Assembly: GCA_963827515.1 (NCBI GenBank)
Contig: CAWHBF010000021.1
Coordinates: 1 to 64,000, forward strand
DNA length: 64,000 nt
Source: JABFSA01 sp963827515
GTDB lineage: Bacteria > Acidobacteriota > Vicinamibacteria > Vicinamibacterales > UBA2999
Direction of reading: 5' to 3'
This document shows positions 17,515-25,044 of this stretch, piece by piece (the first letter of the stretch is position 1; every line of letters starts with the position of its first letter). Both the position numbers and the translations under genes were made by a program. The notes under the pieces are model-generated. The model ran no database searches, was not told the origin of the DNA, and saw nothing but the letters and a program-made list of their open reading frames with translations.

Positions 17515-18477
17515 ATGAACGTCCGCCCCTCGATCCTTTGTCCGATCGACTATTCGGACGCATCAGCGGGAGCGCTGCGATACGCAGCGGCGATCGCGGA
17601 GCACTTCGTCACGCGCTTGATCGTGTTGACCGTCGAGGACCCGCTGTTGACTGCGGCAATGGATCTCGGGACAGGCGTTCATTGGACGCGTGACCTGTCG
17701 GAACGCGAGCTTTCCAAGTTCGTCACGCATACGTTCGGAGAAGACTCCGCGGCGCTTGCGATGTGCGAATACGACGTGGCGGTAGGGAAGCCACCCGGTG
17801 AGATCTTGCGCGTGGCGCGCGAGCGATCGTGTGACTTGATCGTCATGAGCTCGCACGGGCTGACCGGCGCGCGCAAGTTGTTCTTCGGATCGACGACTGA
17901 GCGGGTCTTGCGGGAGACGACCGTTCCCGTGCTCGTCACACCGCCCGGGAACCCAGGCTCGATACACCTCGAAGACGCCCCGCGCCTCCTCCGTCGCATC
18001 GTCGTGCCGGTCGATCTCTCGCCGGCATCGCTCTACCAGACGCAGGTTGCGCGTGGGTTGGCCGAGGCGCTGAATCTGCCTTTCGTGCTCGTACACGTCA
18101 TTGAGCCGGTCAGAAGTCGTCTCCTGGCGCGGCTCAATCTAACAGGCCTTGACTCAGATCGGCGGTCGGTCGCCGAGGAGTGTCTCGACGAACTCGTTGC
18201 GGCGCTCCCGCAACGCCTTCGACCAGAAGCACTCATCGTCTTCGGCGATCCCGCTGAGGAAGCAGCCAAGGTTGTCCGCGACCGTCAGGCTGGTCTCGTC
18301 GTGATGGGCTTGCACGGCATGCCCCCACTAGGCCCACGTATGGGATCGGTCACCTATCGGATGTTGTGCCTGATGCCGACGCTGGTGCTCGCGCTCCCGC
18401 CCAAACACGCCGAGTCCCCGCACGTCGGACGGCTCGGAGGCGGCCCGGTCGTGCTTGCTCGCCCGTGGCAGCGGTGA
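17515..18477 (+). CDS. Tandem universal stress protein (two UspA domains)
   Basis: 320 residues. Domain 1 starts 'ILCPIDYSDASAGALRYAA' and ends 'VMSSHGLTGARKLFFGSTTE' then 'TTVPVLVTPPGNPG'. The GxxG-x9-GS/T nucleotide-binding motif is present with an extra residue spacing. Domain 2 starts 'RRIVVPVDLSPASLYQTQVA' and has 'VVMGLHGMPPLGPRMGSVTY' as its motif. Usp proteins bind ATP or AMP and support survival under stress and low oxygen. The ATG at 17515 with GGAGG 6 bases upstream is preferred to earlier in-frame starts. A second Usp gene follows 204 bp later with the same upstream elements. Confidence 0.88.
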   Translation: MNVRPSILCPIDYSDASAGALRYAAAIAEHFVTRLIVLTVEDPLLTAAMDLGTGVHWTRDLSERELSKFVTHTFGEDSAALAMCEYDVAVGKPPGEILRVARERSCDLIVMSSHGLTGARKLFFGSTTERVLRETTVPVLVTPPGNPGSIHLEDAPRLLRRIVVPVDLSPASLYQTQVARGLAEALNLPFVLVHVIEPVRSRLLARLNLTGLDSDRRSVAEECLDELVAALPQRLRPEALIVFGDPAEEAAKVVRDRQAGLVVMGLHGMPPLGPRMGSVTYRMLCLMPTLVLALPPKHAESPHVGRLGGGPVVLARPWQR

Positions 18478-18526
18478 GGAACTCGACAGACAGCCCTCCG
18501 CCGAGGCACGAGGAACCGTGACAAGG

Positions 18527-18544
18527 GTGGGGAAACTTCCCCAC
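18527..18544. promoter_or_regulatory. Perfect inverted repeat GTGGGGAA-AC-TTCCCCAC
   Basis: 8-bp arms with a 2-bp centre. Lies 89 bp (start to -24 GG) upstream of the sigma-54-like promoter of the next Usp gene. Related half-palindromes occur at 17372, 22248 and 24494. The position is that of an enhancer-binding-protein site. Confidence 0.6.
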
Positions 18545-18548
18545 GCCA

Positions 18549-18562
18549 GCGAACTCGTCCGC
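18549..18562. repeat. 14-bp repeat GCGAACTCGTCCGC
   Basis: Identical to 17394-17407; both copies sit 4 bp past the dyad and about 110-120 bp before a Usp start codon. Confidence 0.6.
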
Positions 18563-18613
18563 CGCCAGCCGTCCGAGGTCTTTCGTTCACCGCGACTTTT
18601 TGACCGTTCCGTG

Positions 18614-18630
18614 CTGGCATCGTCGTTGCC
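18614..18630 (+). promoter_or_regulatory. Sigma-54-like -24/-12 element for the single Usp gene
   Basis: CTGGCATCGTCGTTGCC: TGGCAT (18615-18620), five bases, TTGC (18626-18629). This is close to the YTGGCACG-N4-TTGC consensus. The start codon lies about 52 bp downstream of the -12 element. Confidence 0.65.
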
Positions 18631-18681
18631 TCTTCTTTTTCTATCAACCCGCCGCCCAGCACAGTAGTTAGGAGCACGACG

Positions 18682-19173
18682 ATGTCTGCCATCAAGAAGA
18701 TCCTGGTCCCGACCGATTTCAGCGAAGCGTCGAAAGCCGCGCTCAAGTACGCGTGTGAGATCGCCACCGCCACGAATGCGTCATTGTGCATTCTGCACAC
18801 GGTCGAGAATCCATATCTGGTGGGTGGATTGCCTGATTACTCCAGTCTGCCTCAGGATTACTTCGAGCAGTTGGAGCGCTCTGCACGCCGGGACCTGGAA
18901 GCGTTCCCGGAAGCGGTCATCACGCCGGATGAAGGGAAGCGATACCGCGTAAGACTTGTGCTGCGAAGAGGCGTGGCCGCACAGGAGATTCTGCTGTACC
19001 TGCAGGAGCACCCGGACGTTGACCTTGTCGTCATGGCGACTCATGGCCGGGGTGGAGTTGCGCGGTTGATGATGGGCAGTGTGGCCGACACACTCGTCCA
19101 GACGGCACGGTGCCCCGTCCTCACCATCCGAGTGCCAGACGTCGAGGAGACCAAGGCACGCCGCGCCGCGTGA
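18682..19173 (+). CDS. Universal stress protein (single UspA domain)
   Basis: 163 residues. 'KKILVPTDFSEASKAALKYA' at the N-terminus, 'ILHTVENPYLVGG' after the first strand, and the C-terminal ATP motif 'ATHGRGGVARLMMGSVADTL' (Gly-x2-Gly-x9-Gly-Ser), then 'CPVLTIRVPD'. Typical length for the family. AGGAGC precedes the ATG. Cytoplasmic. Predicted nucleotide binding follows from the intact motif. Confidence 0.92.
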   Translation: MSAIKKILVPTDFSEASKAALKYACEIATATNASLCILHTVENPYLVGGLPDYSSLPQDYFEQLERSARRDLEAFPEAVITPDEGKRYRVRLVLRRGVAAQEILLYLQEHPDVDLVVMATHGRGGVARLMMGSVADTLVQTARCPVLTIRVPDVEETKARRAA

Positions 19174-19250
19174 ACCACACGTCGACGCGCAAGCAGCATG
19201 GCGCGCTCGATGACGTTGCGAAGTCCCCGCGATCCGGTCGCGGCGAGGCG

Positions 19251-20480
19251 TCAGGATGTCGATGCGGAGAGCTCTCTGCTGGCTGGCAGTCGGATCGTGA
19301 CCCTCGTCCCGCCAGTCGGCGGGCACTCGAACTCGATCACTCCTTGATGTGCCTCGACAAGTCGCTTGGCCGTCGCGAGGCCAAGGCCCGACCCCCGCGA
19401 CTTGGTGGTGAAGAACGCCGTAAAGATTTTGTCGCGAATCTCTTCTGGGACTCCTGGCCCGGAGTCCGCGAACGAAATCTCACAAGTGCTGTCGACCGCC
19501 GCAATCGTGACGTCGATCTTGCCTTGTCCCAGCATAGCCTGTGAGCTGTTGACCAGAAGATTCTGGAACACGATCTTGAGCATTTCGGCATCGGCAAAGA
19601 ACGGCGGAGCCGAACCAACGACCTCTATCTGGAGGTCCTTGAGTAACGGATCCTGGCGAATGAGATCGGCGGTCATCGTGACGAGCGGCACGATGTCCAC
19701 CGATGCGCGCCGTGGCTGTGGCGGACGCGCGAAGACCAAGAGATCCTTCATCAGACCATCGAGCGCGTCGATTCGCTTGACGATGTCATTCAGCACCGTG
19801 GCGTCGCGGCTGTCCGCCGGCAGACGAGCGCCGATGACTTGAATCGCTCCGCGTATGCCCGCCAGTGGATTCTTGACCTCGTGTGCGATCACCGCTGCCA
19901 TCTCACCGATCTTCGCGAGCGTCGCGCCTTCGCGAAGCCGCTCTTCGAGATGCACACGTGCCGTAAGGTCGTGGAGGATTCCAGTAAACTTTCGCTCCCC
20001 TTCGACCGTGAGCTCGCCAACCGACAGGTGCAGCGGGAAGGTGGTGCCGTCGCGCCGGCGTCCCGTGACCTCTCGCCCGGTCCCGATGATCTTGGCCCGC
20101 CCGGTCGCCAGGTATCGGGTGAGGTACGTGTCGTGCTCCTCGTGGTACGGCGAGGGCATCAATACGTGGACGTTCTGCCCGAGGAGTTCCTTCTCGGTGT
20201 ACCCGAAAAGGCGTTCCGCCGCTGGATTGAACGCTTCGATGCGGCCCTGTGCGTCGATGACAACGATACCGTCCACCGCGGAATCGATGACTGCGCGCCA
20301 TCGTGCCTCGCTCGCTCTGACACGATGCTCGAGTGCGACGCGATCGCTCAGATCGGGCACGATCCCCACTCGCGCCAGGCGCATGAGCAACCACCCAAGG
20401 AGCCCGGCCGCGCCCACGACCACCGCCAGTGCCACCCTCTCGAGCGACGGAATCGTCGAGAGGAGGGCCGCCGCAGTCAC
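19251..20480 (-). CDS. FixL-like PAS histidine kinase (predicted haem oxygen sensor)
   Basis: 409 residues from a GTG. Hydrophobic segment at about 15-37, then a PAS domain (60-175). It keeps the residues that in FixL hold and sense haem: the proximal His in 'EEHDTYLTRY' (H116) and the distal Arg in 'IIGTGREVTG' (R136). Then the kinase: H-box 'AVIAHEVKNPLAG' (H200), N-box 'NLLVNSSQAM' (307-316), 'DSGPGVP' and 'GSGLGLA'. No response regulator lies next to it. The frame is open further upstream, adding another hydrophobic stretch ('AGILVVIVTAAALL'), so a non-ATG start earlier is possible. It stands among Usp and cytochrome genes. Confidence 0.88.
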   Translation of the reverse strand: MTAAALLSTIPSLERVALAVVVGAAGLLGWLLMRLARVGIVPDLSDRVALEHRVRASEARWRAVIDSAVDGIVVIDAQGRIEAFNPAAERLFGYTEKELLGQNVHVLMPSPYHEEHDTYLTRYLATGRAKIIGTGREVTGRRRDGTTFPLHLSVGELTVEGERKFTGILHDLTARVHLEERLREGATLAKIGEMAAVIAHEVKNPLAGIRGAIQVIGARLPADSRDATVLNDIVKRIDALDGLMKDLLVFARPPQPRRASVDIVPLVTMTADLIRQDPLLKDLQIEVVGSAPPFFADAEMLKIVFQNLLVNSSQAMLGQGKIDVTIAAVDSTCEISFADSGPGVPEEIRDKIFTAFFTTKSRGSGLGLATAKRLVEAHQGVIEFECPPTGGTRVTIRLPASRELSASTS

Positions 20481-20643
20481 GATGACGACGAGGATACCGG
20501 CGCGAATACTCAGAGACGAGGAGGGATTCTTGGCCAGCCTAGCCTTCGCTTCCCGGTTAGTCTGATGCGAGCGTCACGGGCTGTCAATTGAGGGGCGTTC
20601 TTTCAAACCTGCCGACCTCACATCCCGTTCCGTCACGCCGACC

Positions 20644-20670
20644 GCGACCCCGTCGCGGTAACGGGGTCGC
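20644..20670. terminator. Strong hairpin, 10-bp perfect stem
   Basis: GCGACCCCGT, 7-base loop, ACGGGGTCGC. About 40 bp past the stop of the 20710-21531 gene (minus strand). There is no T-run after it, so if it terminates it is not a textbook intrinsic terminator. Part of it (ACGGGGTCGCCTCG) recurs near 49898. Confidence 0.4.
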
Positions 20671-20709
20671 CTCGGCTCACTCTTGATCGCGACATGGCCA
20701 GCTCCGCGT

Positions 20710-21531
20710 TCACCGCCACCACATCTCGCGGTGAATACGCCAGCCGCTTGCATCCCGCATCCACAACTGGATGTACCGGCCCTGAGTGATCTTGCCGCTG
20801 TCAGCCACCTTGTAGTCTCCTTCGAGATGGGCGAGCTCTCCGACGACATACACGTCCGTCAATGTCAGCGTCGATGACGGCTTCGTGGCGCCGAAGTCGC
20901 CGACCCAGAACGTCTCGATTGCGGGTTTGCCATTGATGGTGCCCTCCTGCACCGTCGAGAGAGCGGCATCGTCCGCGTAGAGCGAGAGCAGCGCTTTCGG
21001 ATCACTGGCGTTGTACGCCGTTGTCCATGCCGACGTCAGGCGCTCGGCGACATCCGTTTCGCGGTGAAGTGCGGGATCGATGCGCCACATTTCGCGCTGC
21101 ACCTGCCACGCCTCGCCTGCACGTGTCCAGAGCTGCTGGTACTGTCCACTGGCCAACTCAGCGCTGTCCTTTCCTTTGACCTGATATGTGCCTTCGACAT
21201 TCACGAGGTCTCCCGCCGCGATGGCGTCCACCGGCGTGAGCGTTGTCGTTAAGCCCCCTTCGCCAAGATCGCCCCGCCAGTACGACTCGATCTGGCTCCG
21301 GCCTATGAGAGCCGGCCCGCCGGGCGGGAGCGACCGAGCGTTCTCCGCGTAGACTGCGGCGAGAGCTGCAGGGTCGCCGGCGTTGAAGGCGGTTACCCAG
21401 GCCGCCGTAGGCTCTGACGCGACAGCCGAGCCGTCCTGCAGTGGTGTACTTCGTCCGCACGCTACCGTGATGACGGCGAACGACAGAGCCATGATGGTCC
21501 CGGGCCATCGGTTCGTCATGATGCTCTTCAT
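20710..21531 (-). CDS. Lipoprotein with two NTF2-like (SnoaL/DUF4440) domains
   Basis: 273 residues. Lipobox in 'ITVACGRS'. Two homologous halves: 'AAWVTAFNAGDPAALAAVYA' ... 'YWRGDLGEGGLTTTLTPVDA' ... 'QYQQLWTRAGEAWQVQREMW' and 'SAWTTAYNASDPKALLSLYA' ... 'FWVGDFGATKPSSTLTLTDV' ... 'RYIQLWMRDASGWRIHREMW'. Each half is one NTF2-like cone used for small-ligand binding or stress roles. The ATG at 21531 has GGAG about 8 bases upstream. A sigma-54-like element lies about 120 bp upstream on the same strand. Confidence 0.85.
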   Translation of the reverse strand: MKSIMTNRWPGTIMALSFAVITVACGRSTPLQDGSAVASEPTAAWVTAFNAGDPAALAAVYAENARSLPPGGPALIGRSQIESYWRGDLGEGGLTTTLTPVDAIAAGDLVNVEGTYQVKGKDSAELASGQYQQLWTRAGEAWQVQREMWRIDPALHRETDVAERLTSAWTTAYNASDPKALLSLYADDAALSTVQEGTINGKPAIETFWVGDFGATKPSSTLTLTDVYVVGELAHLEGDYKVADSGKITQGRYIQLWMRDASGWRIHREMWWR

Positions 21532-21648
21532 GTGACTGCTCCAATCAGCCTGTCTGCGAGAATTCGCGCGCCAAGAGGGAAAACCCGGCACCTTTCTACA
21601 CATCACTCGCGTCTCCCCTGACGTATTGACAGGCCTACGCGTAAGCGG

Positions 21649-21665
21649 TGCATACACCGCGCCAG
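21649..21665 (-). promoter_or_regulatory. Sigma-54-like -24/-12 element for the NTF2 lipoprotein
   Basis: Minus strand CTGGCGCGGTGTATGCA: GG (21663-21662), ten bases, GC (21651-21650). Almost the same wording as the element at 24379-24396 (TTGGCGCGGTGCTTGCC). Confidence 0.5.
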
Positions 21666-21711
21666 TCGGCAATGATTGCGATCCCTCCATTCGAGCCTCG
21701 AAACCGCCTGG

Positions 21712-22125
21712 TCAGTTCGCCGGGGCGCACATCCCCCCGGTCTCTTGCTCGAACGAGGCGGCCGGCGACTCGCGGCGTTCCATCATGCGACGCATCATCC
21801 CCTCGCGCATGGTTTTCATCTCGCCTTCCATCAGCGTCTGCCGCTCGATCATTGTCGACAGCAGCAACGCCATCACGTCGATCTTCATCTCGCCTGACAA
21901 CATCCGCATGTCTGTCGCGAGCATCTGGATTCGCTTGTCCAGGGCAGCGATCCGTTCCATCACGCTCGGTGCGGCGATCGCACCCTGTGGAGAAATCGTG
22001 GTGGCGGGATCCCCATGGTCATGACCCTGGGGACGAGCGGCAGACTGTGGCGCCGCCGACGTCGCGTAGAGCAGCACCGCAGCCGAGACCGCCAGAGTTC
22101 TGAACACTTGAAGGATGGACGTCAT
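21712..22125 (-). CDS. Secreted Met-rich helical protein
   Basis: 137 residues. Signal peptide ('TLAVSAAVLLYATSAAPQ'), then a His-rich short stretch ('PQGHDHGDPA') and a long helix with many Met ('MERIAALDKRIQMLATDMRM', 'LSGEMKIDVMALLLSTMIER', 'LMEGEMKTMREGMMRRMM'). The Met/His content suggests a periplasmic metal-responsive or metal-buffering role, as in CnrX/ZraP-like proteins, but no specific family is certain. GAGGAGG precedes the ATG at 22125. Confidence 0.6.
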   Translation of the reverse strand: MTSILQVFRTLAVSAAVLLYATSAAPQSAARPQGHDHGDPATTISPQGAIAAPSVMERIAALDKRIQMLATDMRMLSGEMKIDVMALLLSTMIERQTLMEGEMKTMREGMMRRMMERRESPAASFEQETGGMCAPAN

Positions 22126-22172
22126 GAGATGCCTCCTCGGGCAGATGGGCCCCACGGGCCACTCTCTGCGAG

Positions 22173-22189
22173 GGCACACGCCGTGCCAC
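22173..22189 (-). promoter_or_regulatory. Sigma-54-like -24/-12 element for the Met-rich protein
   Basis: Minus strand GTGGCACGGCGTGTGCC: perfect TGGCACG, N4, GTGC; GG at 22187-22186 and GC at 22175-22174. About 50 bp upstream of the ATG. Confidence 0.55.
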
Positions 22190-22247
22190 GTGAAGGTCGG
22201 GGATCCAGGCTGGTTTTGCGAGGGCGGCGGGCCGCCCCCGACGACGG

Positions 22248-22265
22248 GTGGGGAATATTTCGGGT
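22248..22265. promoter_or_regulatory. Half-conserved GTGGGGAA dyad
   Basis: GTGGGGAATATTTCGGGT. One arm of the 18527 dyad is exact, the second is degenerate. Lies about 60-80 bp upstream of the -24 GG of the Met-rich gene. Confidence 0.4.
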
Positions 22266-22302
22266 GAGTGCGAATAATGCGCGAGCAGTGAGAGCGCGAA
22301 CG

Positions 22303-23068
22303 TCAGACGCCGCGCTCCTGGATACCCGCGAGGTAGCGGACGATGGCATCGATGCGTGCCTTGACCACGCCTGCACCAGGGCCGCCGGAGACCATTCTGA
22401 AGGCGTCGCCCCAGATCGGCATCTCGCGGTCGCCGTGACTCATGACCTCACGGCCATCCACAATGCGGTAGACCTGCTCGCTCGGAAACACACCGCCATT
22501 CCGGCTGGTGAACTGTGTCAGATCGGGCGGCATCCGTCGAAGCTGCATCGCCATCGGCCCATCGCCTCGCCCTGTCGCACCGTGGCAACTCGCGCAGTAG
22601 GTACGAAACAGCCGACTGCCCGTGTCATCCGTCCCAGTCGACGGGAGCTGGAGGGACTCGATGTAGGCTACAAGGTTCACGATCCGCTCCTTTACCCTCG
22701 CATCGGACTCGAACGCCCTGAACATCTGTCCCCAGATCGGCATCTCCGTGGTCCCATGGGCGGCGAGGGCTCGCCCGGTCCCAGTGACGAAGTCCCGGAC
22801 GCGATCCCCAGGAAACGCCCCGCCGCTCTGTCGTGCGAGCGTCGTCAGGTCAGCTGGACGCGCCCGAAGCGCCGACGCGACCGGGCCGTCGCCTCGGCCA
22901 CTCGTCCCGTGGCACGGCGCGCAGGTACCGCTGAAACGAATCCCGTCCGGCCAGGGACTCAATCAGAATTGGCGGAGTTTGCTGCGCGTGGGCCGGGCGC
23001 TCGGACGCCCGGAGGAAGATGATCGTGAAGGTCGTCGCCGCAGCGAGAACGAGATGTGATCTTCTCAT
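22303..23068 (-). CDS. Periplasmic cytochrome c with two cytochrome domains, frameshifted
   Basis: Signal peptide ('VLAAATTFTIIFLRA'), then two class I cytochrome c domains. Each has a haem motif (CAPCH, CASCH) followed by 'GTSGRGDGPVASALRARPAD' or 'GATGRGDGPMAMQLRRMPPD' and a Met ligand in 'TTEMPIWGQMF' or 'DREMPIWGDAF'. One extra C near 22925 breaks the frame just before CAPCH ('SFQRY' then 'CAPCH'). The two domains are clearly duplicated. The ATG at 23068 has AGGTGG upstream. It follows the DUF6544 gene by 68 bp and is likely co-transcribed with it. Confidence 0.82.
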
Positions 23069-23136
23069 GTCACCACCTATAGATGAGCTAAGCCGTACGG
23101 AACCCCGCCCTCGTCGCCCCTGACATGCCCGCTTCG

Positions 23137-24276
23137 TTAGGATAGCAACATCCGGGCCGGGCATGAGGTCGAAGGCATTGCGTTGTACGAAATGTCTTGA
23201 AGGTCGAACTCTCCGTAGGTGAACTCGCCCTCCGGCAAGAGCCATCGTGCCTCGCCATGCGCGGCGAGACGCATGGGACCGAAGTTGCGATAGTCGCGCA
23301 CAGGCGTTGAGAAGCGAAGCCGGGTAAAGACCCTGCCGTCGGCGGACGCCCGCGAGCGGTCGTCGGAAATGAAGTTGGCGAGCAGTCCATCGTCTCCGAA
23401 GAGCAGTGTTGCGGAAATGGTGTGCTCGCCATGAGTGAATCGCGCGCGCACGTTTCGCTCGTCCACCGGTTCCCACACGATGCCCGGTTCGACCAGGGTC
23501 CCAGGTGCCAGGATGCACATGTCGTTGAACAAGGTCACGGCCTCAGAACGGTCCATCTCTTCTCCACGGGCGTCAACGATCGGAATCGCACCGAGGACCT
23601 TGACTTGCATCGTCGCGCGCCCGCCCATGAGCCGGTGGAACACAAGGACGGGAAGCCCGAACATGCGGGCCTGCATCAGAAAGAGCCGTGAGGGTCGATC
23701 AGCGAAGCTCTGCTGGTCGGCCTCGAACGGCATCCACCCGGCATCGGGCGCGCTTCGAATGCGCCCATGAAAGCGGAGGCGGTAGTTTTGGACTCTCGGC
23801 TGACCCACCACCCCTACGGCGCGCAGATAGCGCCGCACGGGTTCTGGCAGAGGCAGGAGGTCGGTTTCGGTCACAACCGGCGCGTCAGCGGGACATGCCA
23901 AGCCCATCGCAACATCGCGGTCGAACGCTGCACGAAAGCTCCGTGGCCCTTCAGTGAACCAGCCGTGGGCGACCACGAGAAGCAAGAGGATGTTCCCCAC
24001 CGTGCCCGCCCACGCATCGTGCCACGCCGACAGGATGACCACCTGCGACAGCACCAGCGCGACGGCGCCGATGATCCAGACGCTCCGCGGCGAGGCCAAC
24101 ATGGCCACGGCGCTGGCCATGACCAGCAGGGCCGCCACCAACCACAGGAGGCCCATTCCACGAGAAATCGACTGGGTGAGCTGCGGCAGGTCGGCGAAAC
24201 CGAACGACTTCGCGAACCCCATGAGGTGGACGAGGCCGTGAACGATCAGCAGAGCGGCGACGACCCAACGCATCAT
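23137..24276 (-). CDS. DUF6544 family membrane protein
   Basis: About 379 residues. Four hydrophobic segments at the N-terminus ('RWVVAALLIVHGLVHLMGFA', 'RGMGLLWLVAALLVMASAVA', 'WIIGAVALVLSQVVILSAW' and 'TVGNILLLLVVAHGWF'), then a soluble part with 'LPEPVRRYLRAVGV', 'MQARMFGLPVLVFHRLMGGR', 'NDMCILAPGTL' and near the C-terminus 'YRNFGPMRLAAHGEARWLLP' and 'EGEFTYGEFDLQDISYN'. The last phrase is the family signature. Function unknown. First gene of a probable two-gene unit with the cytochrome. Confidence 0.8.
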   Translation of the reverse strand: MMRWVVAALLIVHGLVHLMGFAKSFGFADLPQLTQSISRGMGLLWLVAALLVMASAVAMLASPRSVWIIGAVALVLSQVVILSAWHDAWAGTVGNILLLLVVAHGWFTEGPRSFRAAFDRDVAMGLACPADAPVVTETDLLPLPEPVRRYLRAVGVVGQPRVQNYRLRFHGRIRSAPDAGWMPFEADQQSFADRPSRLFLMQARMFGLPVLVFHRLMGGRATMQVKVLGAIPIVDARGEEMDRSEAVTLFNDMCILAPGTLVEPGIVWEPVDERNVRARFTHGEHTISATLLFGDDGLLANFISDDRSRASADGRVFTRLRFSTPVRDYRNFGPMRLAAHGEARWLLPEGEFTYGEFDLQDISYNAMPSTSCPARMLLS

Positions 24277-24378
24277 CGCCCCGCCTCGCCTCACTTGGCC
24301 CGAGCGAACGTCATGCCTCAGAGTCGACTCGAGGGTTCACCCGGCCGCGGGAAGTGCGTAGCTCCACGTAGCGTTCCA

Positions 24379-24396
24379 GGCAAGCACCGCGCCAAG
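24379..24396 (-). promoter_or_regulatory. Sigma-54-like -24/-12 element for the DUF6544 gene
   Basis: Minus strand TTGGCGCGGTGCTTGCC: GG (24393-24392), ten bases, GC (24381-24380). Only one mismatch to YTGGCACG-N4-TTGC. The leader would be about 90 nt. Confidence 0.6.
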
Positions 24397-24493
24397 GTTG
24401 CGACAACGAGCATTGACGTCGGACATTCGGCAATCGCGTAGGCATCGAACGAACGCCCGGTCCGCGGTACCCGAAGAGGCGCTCGGCTGCTGC

Positions 24494-24511
24494 GTGGGGA
24501 ATATCTCACGC
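24494..24511. promoter_or_regulatory. GTGGGGAA dyad shared by two divergent genes
   Basis: GTGGGGAATATCTCACGC; 12 of 18 agree with the 18527 palindrome. It stands about 100-110 bp from the -24 of the DUF6544 promoter on one side and 88 bp (start to GG) from the cytochrome c' promoter on the other. Confidence 0.5.
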
Positions 24512-24579
24512 GGCCGCGGACTATTTCCAGCGGTGCGCGGTAGAACCCACGTTTTGAGCGTGCCGACAGCGCACATTTG

Positions 24580-24596
24580 TTGGCCACAGATCTGCA
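24580..24596 (+). promoter_or_regulatory. Sigma-54-like -24/-12 element for the cytochrome c'-like gene
   Basis: TTGGCCACAGATCTGCA: GG (24582-24583), ten bases, GC (24594-24595). Weaker than the others in the -24 part, but at the same 88-bp distance from its dyad as the Usp promoter at 18614. Confidence 0.4.
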
Positions 24597-24614
24597 ACGT
24601 CGGTAGGCAGCCCA

Positions 24615-25037
24615 ATGCGCAAAACACACTTCTCTCTCACTCTCATCGTAGGCGCCATGATGATGTGCGCCGCCACCATTGCTGCCCAGCAGGACACCCA
24701 GCGCGAAACCGTGACCGTCAAGCAAGTGATGGAGACGATGACGATTCCCGCGTCCGACGCGATCTTCTCGGCTGCGGCGGAGACGCAGAGGGACGCCAAG
24801 GTCTGGCAGGAAGCCCGAAAGGCCGCGGTCGTGCTCGCGGAGTCGGGCGACCTCCTGATGACGGGCGGGCGCGCGAAGGACAGCACCACGTGGCTTGACA
24901 TGTCGCGTGCGCTGGTCACGCAGGCGCAGGCAGCGCTGAAAGCGATCGACGCGAAGGACGGCGACGCGCTCGTCCAGGCCAGTGACAGCCTGTATGACAC
25001 GTGCAAGGCGTGCCACGACCGGTACACGGAGAAGTGA
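24615..25037 (+). CDS. Cytochrome c'-like haem protein
   Basis: 140 residues. Signal peptide to 'TIAAQ', then helices without a further motif ('VMETMTIPASDAIFSAAAET', 'WQEARKAAVVLAESGDLLM') and the haem site CKACH close to the C-terminus ('YDTCKACHDRYTEK'). This is the plan of four-helix cytochromes c', which bind gases such as NO or CO, and of cytochrome c-556. Starts a three-gene plus-strand run with the dihydroorotate-dehydrogenase-like gene 7 bp later. Confidence 0.85.
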   Translation: MRKTHFSLTLIVGAMMMCAATIAAQQDTQRETVTVKQVMETMTIPASDAIFSAAAETQRDAKVWQEARKAAVVLAESGDLLMTGGRAKDSTTWLDMSRALVTQAQAALKAIDAKDGDALVQASDSLYDTCKACHDRYTEK

Positions 25038-25044
25038 GGACGTC

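Noticed and set aside
22015..23022. Long plus-strand frame of 335 codons
   Set aside because: Antisense to the Met-rich protein and the dihaem cytochrome; Arg/Pro/His-rich composition without motifs, typical of shadow frames in high-GC DNA.
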